Shown here: positions 1 to 5,273 of the stretch, in pieces | Layout of the letters: every line of letters begins with the position of its first letter | How positions within the stretch are numbered: position 1 is the first letter of the stretch | DNA from: Candidatus Zixiibacteriota bacterium | GTDB taxonomy: Bacteria > Zixibacteria > MSB-5A5 > SM1-73 | Direction: 5' to 3' | NCBI GenBank assembly: GCA_029933635.1 | Contig: JAOZNS010000189.1 | Coordinates: forward strand, 1 to 5,273 | DNA: 5,273 bases | Made by a program: the position numbers and the translations under genes | Notes under the pieces: model-generated | Told to the model about the DNA's origin: nothing | The model's database searches: none | The model's input: only the letters and a program-made list of their open reading frames with translations

Positions 1-1
1 C

Positions 2-43
2 AATTCTGTTCCTTATGAAGCCAAACAACTTATTAATCAATAA
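2..43 (+). CDS. possible 3' tail of an upstream gene (frame uncertain)
   Basis: From base 2 the sequence reads NSVPYEAKQLINQ and then TAA at 41-43, which would be the last 13 codons of a gene entering from the left. A second frame (3-98, ending in TAA) is also open for 31 codons, so the assignment is ambiguous. No function can be given. The remaining bases up to about 120 are AT-rich. A promoter for the downstream riboswitch should lie there, but I see no convincing -35/-10 pair. Confidence 0.25.
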   Translation, partial: NSVPYEAKQLINQ

Positions 44-120
44 CTTAAAGAAACCCAAAAACGAAATTAGCAACAAAATTTCGATACGCTACCCATAAAT
101 TAGGTGGAGAATAGAGATAT

Positions 121-209
<89 letters not shown>

Positions 210-217
210 AAACGCTT

Positions 218-251
218 ACCGTTATCCTAAGGATCAGGGTGACGGTTTTTT
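218..251 (+). terminator. riboswitch expression platform: intrinsic terminator with competing antiterminator
   Basis: Bases 218-227 pair with 237-246 in a continuous 10-bp stem (two G-U wobbles), and T228-A236 can add one pair. A run of six T follows at 246-251, the form of a Rho-independent terminator. The 3' arm includes GATCAGG (232-238), the exact reverse complement of CCTGATC (178-184) within the aptamer. A second short helix, AGCGT (196-200) with ACGCT (212-216), can also form if the aptamer is unfolded. I infer that TPP holds 178-184 in the aptamer and lets the terminator form. Without TPP the 178-184/232-238 helix would open the terminator and allow read-through. Confidence 0.88.
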
Positions 252-268
252 GTTAGAAAGGAGAAAAG

Positions 269-1330
269 ATGTTAGAAAACCGACTGCCTGACGTGGGAAA
301 AATTTCCCCGGAGATCTTTGATGAGTTGATCTATCCTAATCTGGGAGCAAAATCCGATCGGGTTTTGGTGGGACCAAGACATGGGGTGGATATAGGAGTG
401 GTGGAGATTGGAGAGGATAAGGTGATGGTCACCACCACCGATCCGGTCTTCATAGTTCCGGAATATGGTTTTAAAAGAGCCGCCTGGTTTGCCATTCATA
501 TCTTGTGTTCTGATGCGGTTACCTCGGGCTTGGCACCAACCTATCTGTCAATTGACCTGAACCTTCCCTTAAGCATGACCAAAGAACAGCTCAGCACGGT
601 GTGGATGGTGATAAGCGAAGAGTGCAAGAAGATGGGAACAAATATCATCAGCGGACATACCGCCCGGTATCATGGATGTAACTATCCCATGGTAGGAGGT
701 GCCACGGTAATTTGCATAGGGGATAAATCAAAATATGTCTCCCCCGAGATGGCTCAAATAAAAGATAAGATCATCATCACCAAGGGAGCCGCCATTGAAG
801 CCACCGGGATCTTTGCCGTCGCCTTTAAGTCCAAGATAGAGGAGCATTTTGGAAAGGATTTCAGCCAGAGGGCGGAGAAGATATTCTGGCAGATGTCGGT
901 GGTGGAGGATGCTTTAACCGCAGTTGAGGTCGGGACAAGGGAGAATGGAGTAACCGCCATGCACGATGCCACAGAATGCGGTATATGGGGTGGGCTTTAT
1001 GAGATCGCCAAAGCTTCCAAGGTGGGGTTGCGAATAGAAAAGGATAAGATAATTGTCTTAGATGAAGTGGACAAAATTTGTTCAAAGTTCAGCATGGATC
1101 CATATAGCTCCATCTCCGAAGGGACTCTGATTATCACCTGTAAAGAGAAAAAAGCAGAGCAGGTAGTAACTAAACTTAAAGAGAAGAATATCTCCTCCTC
1201 CATAGTAGGTGAAGTGATTCCAGAAGAGAAGGGGATATTATTGGTTGAAGGTAACAGGGAGAGACATCTGGAACATCCACGTGTGGATCCCTTCTGGATC
1301 GCCTTTGAAAAGGCGTTAAGAGGAGATTAA
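269..1330 (+). CDS. TPP-riboswitch-controlled AIR synthase/HypE-like superfamily protein
   Basis: This is a 353-residue cytoplasmic protein of the PurM/ThiL/HypE/SelD ATP-binding superfamily. The start ATG has AAAGGAG (257-263) five bases before it. The N-terminal half (about 30-150) carries VGPRHGVDIGVV (34-45), VTTTDPV (54-60), CSDAVTSGLAP (80-90) and SGHTARYHG (128-136), matching the Asp-rich nucleotide and Mg binding loops of the family. The C-terminal half (about 165-325) has TKGAAIEATG (171-180) and MHDATECGIWGGLYEIA (231-247), typical of the AIRS C-terminal domain. It is not a standard HypE, because it ends HPRVDPFWIAFEKALRGD without the terminal cysteine used for cyanide-ligand chemistry. 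It also lacks the usual ThiL GGD and VEGVHF motifs. The TPP riboswitch implies a thiamin role, such as thiamin-phosphate kinase or something linked to AIR, the substrate of ThiC. That role is inference, and the superfamily assignment is firm. Confidence 0.9.
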   Translation: MLENRLPDVGKISPEIFDELIYPNLGAKSDRVLVGPRHGVDIGVVEIGEDKVMVTTTDPVFIVPEYGFKRAAWFAIHILCSDAVTSGLAPTYLSIDLNLPLSMTKEQLSTVWMVISEECKKMGTNIISGHTARYHGCNYPMVGGATVICIGDKSKYVSPEMAQIKDKIIITKGAAIEATGIFAVAFKSKIEEHFGKDFSQRAEKIFWQMSVVEDALTAVEVGTRENGVTAMHDATECGIWGGLYEIAKASKVGLRIEKDKIIVLDEVDKICSKFSMDPYSSISEGTLIITCKEKKAEQVVTKLKEKNISSSIVGEVIPEEKGILLVEGNRERHLEHPRVDPFWIAFEKALRGD

Positions 1331-1334
1331 ATAA

Positions 1335-1368
1335 GGACCTCCCGCTTCAGAGGAACGGGTACCCGTCC
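1335..1368 (+). other. GC-rich structured 3' flank with 12-bp palindrome
   Basis: This begins four bases after the stop codon at 1330. GGAC (1335-1338) can pair with GTCC (1365-1368), and inside it CCCG (1341-1344) with CGGG (1356-1359). ACGGGTACCCGT (1355-1366) is a perfect 12-bp palindrome. It is clearly richer in G+C than the flanking intergenic DNA. It may be part of a folded 3' end together with the terminator beside it, or a protein-binding dyad. I do not recognise it as a known RNA family. Confidence 0.4.
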
Positions 1369-1406
1369 GGGGAGCAACAGCGAGAAAAGCCCCCCTGTTT
1401 TTCTTT
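1369..1406 (+). terminator. probable weak terminator after the riboswitch-regulated gene
   Basis: GGGG (1369-1372) can pair with CCCC within 1390-1395, and AACAG (1376-1380) offers an alternative pairing with CTGTT (1395-1399). A T-rich tract (TTTTTCTTT, 1398-1406) follows. The stem is short and the loop long, so this is a modest candidate. Its position, 38 bases after the stop codon and facing a convergent gene, supports it. Confidence 0.4.
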
Positions 1407-1478
1407 CCGCAAAATAGATCCGTTATATCGGTATCTTAATATAATCCCGACACAGCCTAGGAAAATGAATAGGAGCTG

Positions 1479-1525
1479 AAAAAAAGAAGCTTTGTCCGCC
1501 CCGCCCTCAAGAAAGCGGACAAAGC
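1479..1525 (-). terminator. intrinsic terminator for the minus-strand DUF1848 transcript
   Basis: GCTTTGTCCGC (1489-1499) and GCGGACAAAGC (1515-1525) form a perfect 11-bp inverted repeat with a 15-base loop. On the minus strand the stem is followed after a few bases by seven T (complement of A1479-A1485), so it ends transcription coming from the right. There is no T run on the plus-strand side. It lies about 340 bases beyond the stop of the minus-strand gene. No better terminator is visible nearer that stop, where there is only a 7-bp hairpin (1804-1810 with 1814-1820) without a T tract. Confidence 0.75.
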
Positions 1526-1865
1526 AAGGGGAGCTTAGAAGTGAAGAAAGGGAATGACATTTAATTATTAATCAAAATTCGTGCCAATAGGTAGAAGCCA
1601 AAGGGCACCTTTTGCCCCTTCCATTAACTAATTGATAGGATTTGGCTTTCTATAAGAAATAAAAAGAAAGAAAAAATAACAGGACAGTTAATCGCAAATT
1701 TCTGCGTTGAAGACAAAGCAGGCTATTCCATCTGTCTTTTGTAATTCCTTAAACTATACGACGTTAAGCTTGACGCAAAAGGCTACGCTCCAATGGCAAG
1801 GTTCAAACGAGGATCGTTTGGTTAGATTTTATTGCTTGGACTTTTTATTGCAAAAAATTGGTCCT
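1526..1865. other. intergenic spacer between convergent genes
   Basis: I see no credible gene here. The stretch is AT-rich and contains an imperfect inverted repeat, AAGCCAAA (1595-1602) with TTTGGCTT (1641-1648), enclosing a small hairpin GGGCA/TGCCC (1603-1607 with 1613-1617). It also holds a CAAACGA/TCGTTTG dyad (1804-1820). None carries a T tract typical of a terminator. If the minus-strand transcript runs to the terminator at 1479-1525, this stretch is its long 3' untranslated region. Confidence 0.4.
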
Positions 1866-2693
1866 TCAAAATCTATCTTTTTCTCTCCGGGTAGGATTGC
1901 CATAGCAATAAAGGCAATTATGATAACATGCAAACCACTGTCCGATATCCATGGATTTGGTGCAATGACAACTTGCTCTTTGACTTCTATCCTTAACTAA
2001 AGAACAGGCTTCCCTTAAAGGATGGAGTTCAATTAAAGTTTTCCCGTCGATGCAACCTTTGGTGGTCAAATCCGGCAGAACGCAGGTGGAAAGTTCCATC
2101 CCCAACTTTTCGGTTGAGGGCCACATCCGCCTTTTTATGAAATCGATGATTTCCCCAATCCGGTGCTCCATCAGTTTGAAACCATTTTCACGAAGCCTCT
2201 TTTCCACCTTCGGGTATAAGGTGAGATAAGAGACGATCACTCTTTTTATCCCCAACAGGTGGGCTTGAGAGAGTATCCTTTCAAACAGGTCTAAGTCTAT
2301 GTTGGAGATCCGAGTTTTGCCCTGATAGATTACATCAATTAATGGATCATAGCGAAGGGCTAACCTTTGAGGCGAACCCATGAAGGTAATAAGCTGGGGA
2401 AGCTTCTGAAAAATTCGATCGTGGGTTGGTGCATATGGCTCCAGAGGGGTTCCACCCAAGCCAGTTACGGTTAAAAGGACATATATCTGGTTTAACCTTC
2501 GCAAAACTCCTCTTAATTTCGGATGAGACAGAATGTTCTCAGGGTCTTTAGTCCAGATGACCAAAGTGTGTATGTTCTCCGTTCCAATCTCCTCCAATCT
2601 TTTGACCATATAGTCCGGATAGAAGGCAACCAGATCCACCCGGCGACTGGCAGAGATCACCTTCTTATAAGGGCTTGACTTGTTCTTCTGCAT
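1866..2693 (-). CDS. DUF1848 family protein with C-terminal cysteine cluster
   Basis: A 275-residue protein that matches the DUF1848 pattern: ISASRRVDLVAFYPDY near the N-terminus (13-28), VIWTKDPENIL (45-55), LLTVTGLGGTPLEP (73-86), LALRYDPLIDV (111-121), CIDGKTL (214-220) and a C-terminal CHCTKSMDIG (242-251) followed by CYHNCLYCYGN (256-266). The cysteines C242, C244, C256, C260 and C263 form CxC then CxxxCxxC. This resembles a radical-SAM or Fe-S ligand triad, although here it sits at the C-terminus rather than before the barrel. The biochemical role of the family is unknown to me. There is no signal peptide or membrane segment. The ATG at 2693 lacks a clear Shine-Dalgarno, and a stop lies in frame upstream. 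A GTG at codon 12 would match the usual family start (xISxSRR) and is an alternative. It is transcribed away from hrcA and towards the riboswitch gene. Confidence 0.88.
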   Translation of the reverse strand: MQKNKSSPYKKVISASRRVDLVAFYPDYMVKRLEEIGTENIHTLVIWTKDPENILSHPKLRGVLRRLNQIYVLLTVTGLGGTPLEPYAPTHDRIFQKLPQLITFMGSPQRLALRYDPLIDVIYQGKTRISNIDLDLFERILSQAHLLGIKRVIVSYLTLYPKVEKRLRENGFKLMEHRIGEIIDFIKRRMWPSTEKLGMELSTCVLPDLTTKGCIDGKTLIELHPLREACSLVKDRSQRASCHCTKSMDIGQWFACYHNCLYCYGNPTRREKDRF

Positions 2694-2707
2694 CTTTACA
2701 AGGTCAG

Positions 2708-2809
2708 TTAGCTTTTATCTTTTGAGCACTTAGCCACCGTCCAAGGTTCTAAAGGACTTCTCGCCATGACTCCAATTCTTCTCTCTTGATCTCTCCATGA
2801 GGGGCTCAT
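2708..2809 (-). CDS. possible 33-residue small ORF upstream of the DUF1848 gene
   Basis: The minus strand from ATG (2809-2807) to TAA (2710-2708) encodes 33 residues beginning MSPSWRDQERRIGVMARS, basic and tryptophan-containing, with no membrane segment. It ends 14 bases before the DUF1848 start, and the frame stays open for about 14 further codons upstream of the ATG. A GGGGA sequence lies just upstream of the start but is not a good ribosome binding site. It could be a small leader protein, the remnant of a longer gene, or chance. I do not recognise it. Confidence 0.25.
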   Translation of the reverse strand: MSPSWRDQERRIGVMARSPLEPWTVAKCSKDKS

Positions 2810-2923
2810 GTTATCCCCGGCGGAATTTAGTTTCTTATGGGAACTTCTACAGTCTTAAGCTAACAAACGATGACTGAAAAATCAACCCTTCGGTCTGCCG
2901 AATGCTTAAAATTAACTAAATTT

Positions 2924-2943
2924 AGCTTTTGATCCGAAATATA
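2924..2943 (+). repeat. direct repeat, copy 1
   Basis: Bases 2924-2943 match 3100-3119 at 19 of 20 positions (the only difference is T/C at the sixth base), sharing the core TGATCCGAAATATA. Weaker similarity continues for about 17 bases, including GATTT(T/C)TT. The two copies start 176 bases apart in the spacer between divergent genes, as expected for binding sites or fragments of a small repeated element. Confidence 0.6.
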
Positions 2944-3024
2944 TAATGCCAAGATTTTTTGGAGGGTCGTTTTTAAATGATGTGAAGAATTTCTTATTGA
3001 CAGGAGAAGGAAACAAAAAGTAGG

Positions 3025-3046
3025 GGGCAAATCTTCAGATTTGCCC
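3025..3046. other. perfect 10-bp hairpin
   Basis: GGGCAAATCT (3025-3034) is followed by TC and then AGATTTGCCC (3037-3046). The realistic fold is a 9-bp stem with a TTCA loop. On the minus strand five bases and then TTTTT follow (complement of A3015-A3019), so it could work as a minus-strand terminator, though no gene feeding it from the right is evident. It lies between the two direct repeats. Confidence 0.55.
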
Positions 3047-3099
3047 AGTTGCAGTCAGTTGACTCAAATGAGGTCGAGCTAAAGCTGTGCCGATACGCC

Positions 3100-3119
3100 A
3101 GCTTCTGATCCGAAATATA
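3100..3119 (+). repeat. direct repeat, copy 2
   Basis: Second copy of the repeat described at 2924-2943, again with core TGATCCGAAATATA. Its first five bases also form the right arm of an AAGCTG/CAGCTT inverted repeat (3082-3087 with 3099-3104) that copy 1 does not share. Confidence 0.6.
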
Positions 3120-3294
3120 GGACGCGGGGATTTCTTCAACAGGCATTTCCCTTGTGGGCTAAAACCTTACTTATACCGATCATATAGACTTTTAGATGCA
3201 GTTTGAATAAACAGATACAAAAATAAAGATGCAAATGAAGCAAAGCTTTCTTGCGAATATTTGCTATGAGCTTACGGCGAAATCCCAAATTTTC

Positions 3295-3323
3295 TTGACA
3301 AGGTTGCACAATCGAGATATTTT
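3295..3323 (+). promoter_or_regulatory. sigma-A type promoter for hrcA-grpE
   Basis: A perfect -35 TTGACA (3295-3300) is followed by a 17-base spacer and a -10 TATTTT (3318-3323, 4 of 6 to consensus). Transcription would start near 3330 and leave an untranslated leader of about 65 bases before the favoured hrcA ATG. This is the best promoter in the window, and its position suits a vegetative promoter of a HrcA-controlled operon. Confidence 0.7.
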
Positions 3324-3397
3324 GCAATTGGTTAGCTTTCTTGGATACCGATTTTTGAATCGTTAATCTATTGAAGGCAAGGGAAATATCAAAAAAG

Positions 3398-4429
3398 ATG
3401 ACCTATCAGAACTTGACCGCAAGACAGAGGTTGATTCTTCAATCTTTGATCAACCATTATATTGCTACCGCTGAGCCGGTAAGCTCCAAGACGGTGGTTC
3501 AAAAATATAGGCTCCGGATAAGTCCAGCCACGGTGCGGCATACCATGCAGGATTTGGAAGAGATGGGCTTGATCTCTCAACCGCATACATCAGCCGGGCG
3601 GATTCCCACTGATAAAGGATATCGGGTATATGTGGATAGCATGATGGATCTGGAAGCTCTCACGCCCACTGAAAAGGATCGGATCAGAGAACAGATATGT
3701 GCAGAGTACGCCGCGGTGGAGGATATCTTAGAGCAAACCGCCCGGGTGCTGGCTACGGTCTCTAAGTTATTGGGAGTTACCGTGGCCCCTCGTTTTGACA
3801 AAGGCATCCTCAGCCGAATAAATCTAATCCCCGTGGGGGAGAAAAAGATTTTGGTGATTTTGGCGGTCAAGCATGGATTGGTCAGAACTGTTCTTCTGGA
3901 AGCTGAATCCTCCATCGATGCGGAACAGGCGGAGAGAACTGCATCAATCCTTAATGAGAGGCTCTGCGGATTAACCTTGGGAGAGATTAAGGAGTCCATC
4001 GATCTGCGCTTGAAGGAAGCATCCACCGCCGACCCAAAGTTGATAAAGCTCTTTTTAGATTCCACCGACAATCTTTTAAACTTCACCGAGCCAGATCAGA
4101 TGCATTTAGGAGGAACCACCAACATCGTTGATCAGCCTGAATTCAAGGATCGAGAAAAACTAAAGGGCTTGATTGAGCTGTTGGAGGAAAAAAGACTGCT
4201 TGCGGAGTTGGTTTCCGCCAGGGGAATCAAGGAAGGGATCACCATCACCATCGGAAGGGAGATAGAAAAGGGGGAGATGCAGTCATGCAGCTTAGTCACC
4301 TCGCCATATCGAGCAGGAAAAGTGAGGGGCACTATTGGAATAATTGGTCCCACCCGAATGAGGTATTCCAAACTTGCCTCCATGGTGCAGTATACTGCTA
4401 AGCTTCTGAGTGAAGTCCTTTCTAAGTGA
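3398..4429 (+). CDS. hrcA: heat-inducible transcription repressor HrcA
   Basis: HrcA is the repressor of class I heat-shock genes. It binds the CIRCE operator, and its activity depends on the GroE chaperonin. From the ATG at 3398 it has 343 residues, a normal family length. The winged helix at the N-terminus shows LTARQRLILQSLINHYI (6-22), ISPATVRHTMQDLEEMG (41-57) and PHTSAGRIPTDKGYRVYVD (62-80), the best-known HrcA signature. The usual Asn in ATIRN is His here. The C-terminal part has ITITIGREIE and SLVTSPYRAG then GTIGIIGPTRMRYSKL, typical of the GAF-like effector domain. A TTG at 3371 would add nine residues but has no ribosome binding site. The ATG is preferred because family members start close to LTxRQ. 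Its own candidate site (AAGGCAAGGG, 3374-3383) is rather distant. grpE follows 51 bases later, as an operon. Confidence 0.97.
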   Translation: MTYQNLTARQRLILQSLINHYIATAEPVSSKTVVQKYRLRISPATVRHTMQDLEEMGLISQPHTSAGRIPTDKGYRVYVDSMMDLEALTPTEKDRIREQICAEYAAVEDILEQTARVLATVSKLLGVTVAPRFDKGILSRINLIPVGEKKILVILAVKHGLVRTVLLEAESSIDAEQAERTASILNERLCGLTLGEIKESIDLRLKEASTADPKLIKLFLDSTDNLLNFTEPDQMHLGGTTNIVDQPEFKDREKLKGLIELLEEKRLLAELVSARGIKEGITITIGREIEKGEMQSCSLVTSPYRAGKVRGTIGIIGPTRMRYSKLASMVQYTAKLLSEVLSK

Positions 4430-4462
4430 GAATAAATAGAAGGTTCATCCTTATCAATTTCA

Positions 4463-4470
4463 AAGGAGGA
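4463..4470 (+). promoter_or_regulatory. strong ribosome binding site fixing the TTG start of grpE
   Basis: AAAGGAGGA-type Shine-Dalgarno (AAGGAGGA, 4463-4470) lies 10 bases before TTG at 4481. It is the strongest such site in the window and supports TTG as the real start, since no in-frame ATG occurs near the N-terminus. Confidence 0.85.
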
Positions 4471-4480
4471 ATAAGCCAAT

Positions 4481-5095
4481 TTGACCAAGAAAGAACATAA
4501 AAAACAGCATCAGAACAAAGAAGAAGTTTCCCGCCCACAATCGGAGGTGGTGCAAAGGGAGGAAAAAAAGGAGCTGGAGCCAAAAACCGAGGCCGATCTT
4601 TTGAAAGAACGGTTGGCCAAAAGTGAGGAACAGGCAAAGGAATTGGAAGATCGGCTCTTGAGGCTGGCGGCAGAATTTGACAATTATAGAAAAAGGACCG
4701 CAAAGGAGTTTGAGCAGCTGGTCAAAGTTGCCAACCAGAACCTGATGCTGAAACTTCTGGATACCCTGGACAACTTGGAGCGCGCGCTAAATTCGACAAA
4801 AAAAGGTCCCAACGATTACCAGAGCTTTCACAAAGGGGTGGAACTGATTTATACCCATTTAAAACAAACCTTGGAAGCAGAGGGATTAAAAGAAATCCAA
4901 GCAAAAGGAAAGCCGTTCAATCCCAACTTTCATGAGGCGGTAGCTCAGGCGGAAAGCGAGGAGTTCAACGAGGGGACGGTAATGGAAGAAATTACCAAAG
5001 GATATGTGCTCAACGACAGACTTTTAAGACCTGCAAAGGTGGTGGTTTCTAAAGGTAAACCGAAGGAGCAAAAGGAAGAACACAAAGGCTTATGA
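4481..5095 (+). CDS. grpE: GrpE, nucleotide exchange factor of DnaK
   Basis: GrpE releases ADP from the Hsp70 chaperone DnaK and acts as a dimer in the cytoplasm. The 204 residues show the family layout: a charged disordered N-terminus (1-37), a long helix (38-105) with RLLRLAAEFDNYRKRTAKE (58-76) that forms the paired coiled coil, DTLDNLERAL (94-103), and the beta head (about 130-190) with GKPFNPNFHEAV (143-154), GTVMEEITKGYVLNDRLLRPA (165-185) and a VVVSKG end. The start is TTG with a strong ribosome binding site. It lies 51 bases after hrcA with no terminator between, so it is co-transcribed. The next ORF starts four bases after its stop. dnaK, usually adjacent, has not appeared by the window end. 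Confidence 0.97.
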   Translation: MTKKEHKKQHQNKEEVSRPQSEVVQREEKKELEPKTEADLLKERLAKSEEQAKELEDRLLRLAAEFDNYRKRTAKEFEQLVKVANQNLMLKLLDTLDNLERALNSTKKGPNDYQSFHKGVELIYTHLKQTLEAEGLKEIQAKGKPFNPNFHEAVAQAESEEFNEGTVMEEITKGYVLNDRLLRPAKVVVSKGKPKEQKEEHKGL

Positions 5096-5099
5096 GATT

Positions 5100-5273
5100 A
5101 TGGTAAATTGGGTTTTGGTCATTGTAACACTATTGTTAGCGATCTTCACGTTTTTCTACATGCGTCACACCAAGAGGATGGCAGACATCATGGTTCAGGA
5201 ATTCAATTTAAGGATCGCCCCCACTCTTGAGGTCGAACTGTACCGCACTGAGGGGAGAGATTATATAGAATAT
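5100..5273 (+). CDS. membrane-anchored protein of unknown function (5' part, runs off the window)
   Basis: The ATG is four bases after the grpE stop, with AAAGG (5084-5088) inside the end of grpE as a likely ribosome binding site, so the genes are probably translationally coupled. The 58 codons seen encode a single N-terminal membrane helix (VNWVLVIVTLLLAIFTFFYM, about residues 2-21), then a basic stretch RHTKRMADIM and NLRIAPTLEVELYRTEG. The helix followed by positive charges suggests an anchor with the rest of the protein in the cytoplasm. The T-x-x-MA...EF...P-x-L-x-V layout recalls a loose group of small proteins with one membrane helix and a C-terminal beta domain, but that is from memory and weak. 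It is not recognisably DnaK or DnaJ. Confidence 0.8.
   Translation, partial: MVNWVLVIVTLLLAIFTFFYMRHTKRMADIMVQEFNLRIAPTLEVELYRTEGRDYIEY

Larger units (their letters stand above)
2811..3294. other. long intergenic spacer upstream of hrcA
   Basis: No convincing protein gene is visible on either strand. The spacer holds a short dyad TTCGG/CCGAA (2889-2902), the two direct repeats and the hairpin listed separately, and an AAGCTG/CAGCTT inverted repeat (3082-3087 with 3099-3104) that runs into the second direct repeat. The part from 3160 to 3290 is AT-rich and featureless. The DUF1848 gene and hrcA diverge across this spacer, so promoters for both strands must lie between 2700 and 3330. Only the hrcA one is clear. 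Confidence 0.4.

Noticed and set aside
269..1330. Naming the gene thiL, purM or hypE
   Set aside because: It shares the superfamily fold motifs but lacks the diagnostic motifs of each, including the HypE C-terminal cysteine, so a gene symbol is not justified.
1360..1395. Resemblance to guanidine-I (ykkC) riboswitch blocks (GTCCG, then AAAAGCCC)
   Set aside because: The spacing is far too short, the first conserved block is missing, and the element lies after a gene, not before one.
1707..2000. Plus-strand reading frame of 97 codons
   Set aside because: Nearly half overlaps the conserved C-terminal region of the minus-strand DUF1848 gene, it has no ribosome binding site, and its sequence shows no family motif.
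2708..2735. TTAGC ... GAGCACTTAG as a CIRCE operator upstream of the DUF1848 gene
   Set aside because: Only five bases of the left half match, and the right half neither matches nor is its inverted complement.
3136..3327. Minus-strand reading frame of 63 codons upstream of hrcA
   Set aside because: AT-rich low-complexity peptide with no clear ribosome binding site, and it covers the strong plus-strand hrcA promoter.
3229..3366. Plus-strand 45-residue reading frame just before hrcA
   Set aside because: No Shine-Dalgarno, and the hrcA promoter lies inside it, so the hrcA transcript would not contain its start.
3577..4086. Minus-strand 169-codon frame inside hrcA
   Set aside because: Shadow of hrcA: the plus-strand frame carries unmistakable HrcA motifs and the reverse frame has none.

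Overview
The window looks like bacterial chromosome of moderate G+C (roughly 45%, judged by eye). It has Shine-Dalgarno-led genes, an intrinsic-terminator riboswitch, a sigma-A-type promoter and the heat-shock genes hrcA and grpE. This fits an anaerobic or thermophilic Firmicutes-like or deep-branching lineage, but the sequence alone does not settle the taxon. There are no rRNA, tRNA, CRISPR or complete mobile elements.

Left part (1-1406, plus strand): a thiamin pyrophosphate (TPP) riboswitch at about 121-209 is followed by an intrinsic terminator (218-251). A seven-base segment inside the aptamer (178-184) is complementary to the 3' arm of the terminator, so an on/off switch can be drawn directly. 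The regulated gene (269-1330) encodes a 353-residue protein of the PurM/HypE/ThiL/SelD (AIR synthase-like) superfamily. It is neither a canonical ThiL nor a canonical HypE, since the HypE C-terminal cysteine is absent. Its riboswitch ties it to thiamin metabolism, and its exact reaction is unknown. A GC-rich structured segment with a probable weak terminator follows (1335-1406).

Middle part (1479-2809, minus strand): a convergent gene (2693 down to 1866) encodes a DUF1848 protein with a C-terminal cysteine cluster (CxC, then CxxxCxxC). It has a well-formed minus-strand intrinsic terminator at 1479-1525. A possible 33-residue small ORF (2809-2708) lies 14 bases upstream of it. The roughly 700-base spacer to the next gene has no convincing larger gene. 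It holds a pair of near-identical 20-base direct repeats 176 bases apart, a perfect 10-bp hairpin and a sigma-A promoter.

Right part (3295-5273, plus strand): promoter TTGACA-N17-TATTTT, then hrcA (heat-shock repressor), grpE (DnaK nucleotide exchange factor, TTG start with a strong ribosome binding site) and, four bases after grpE, the start of an unrecognised membrane-anchored protein cut by the window edge. The usual next gene, dnaK, is not seen in the window. HrcA would normally repress its own operon through a CIRCE operator. No canonical CIRCE is present, only a degenerate match between promoter and start codon.
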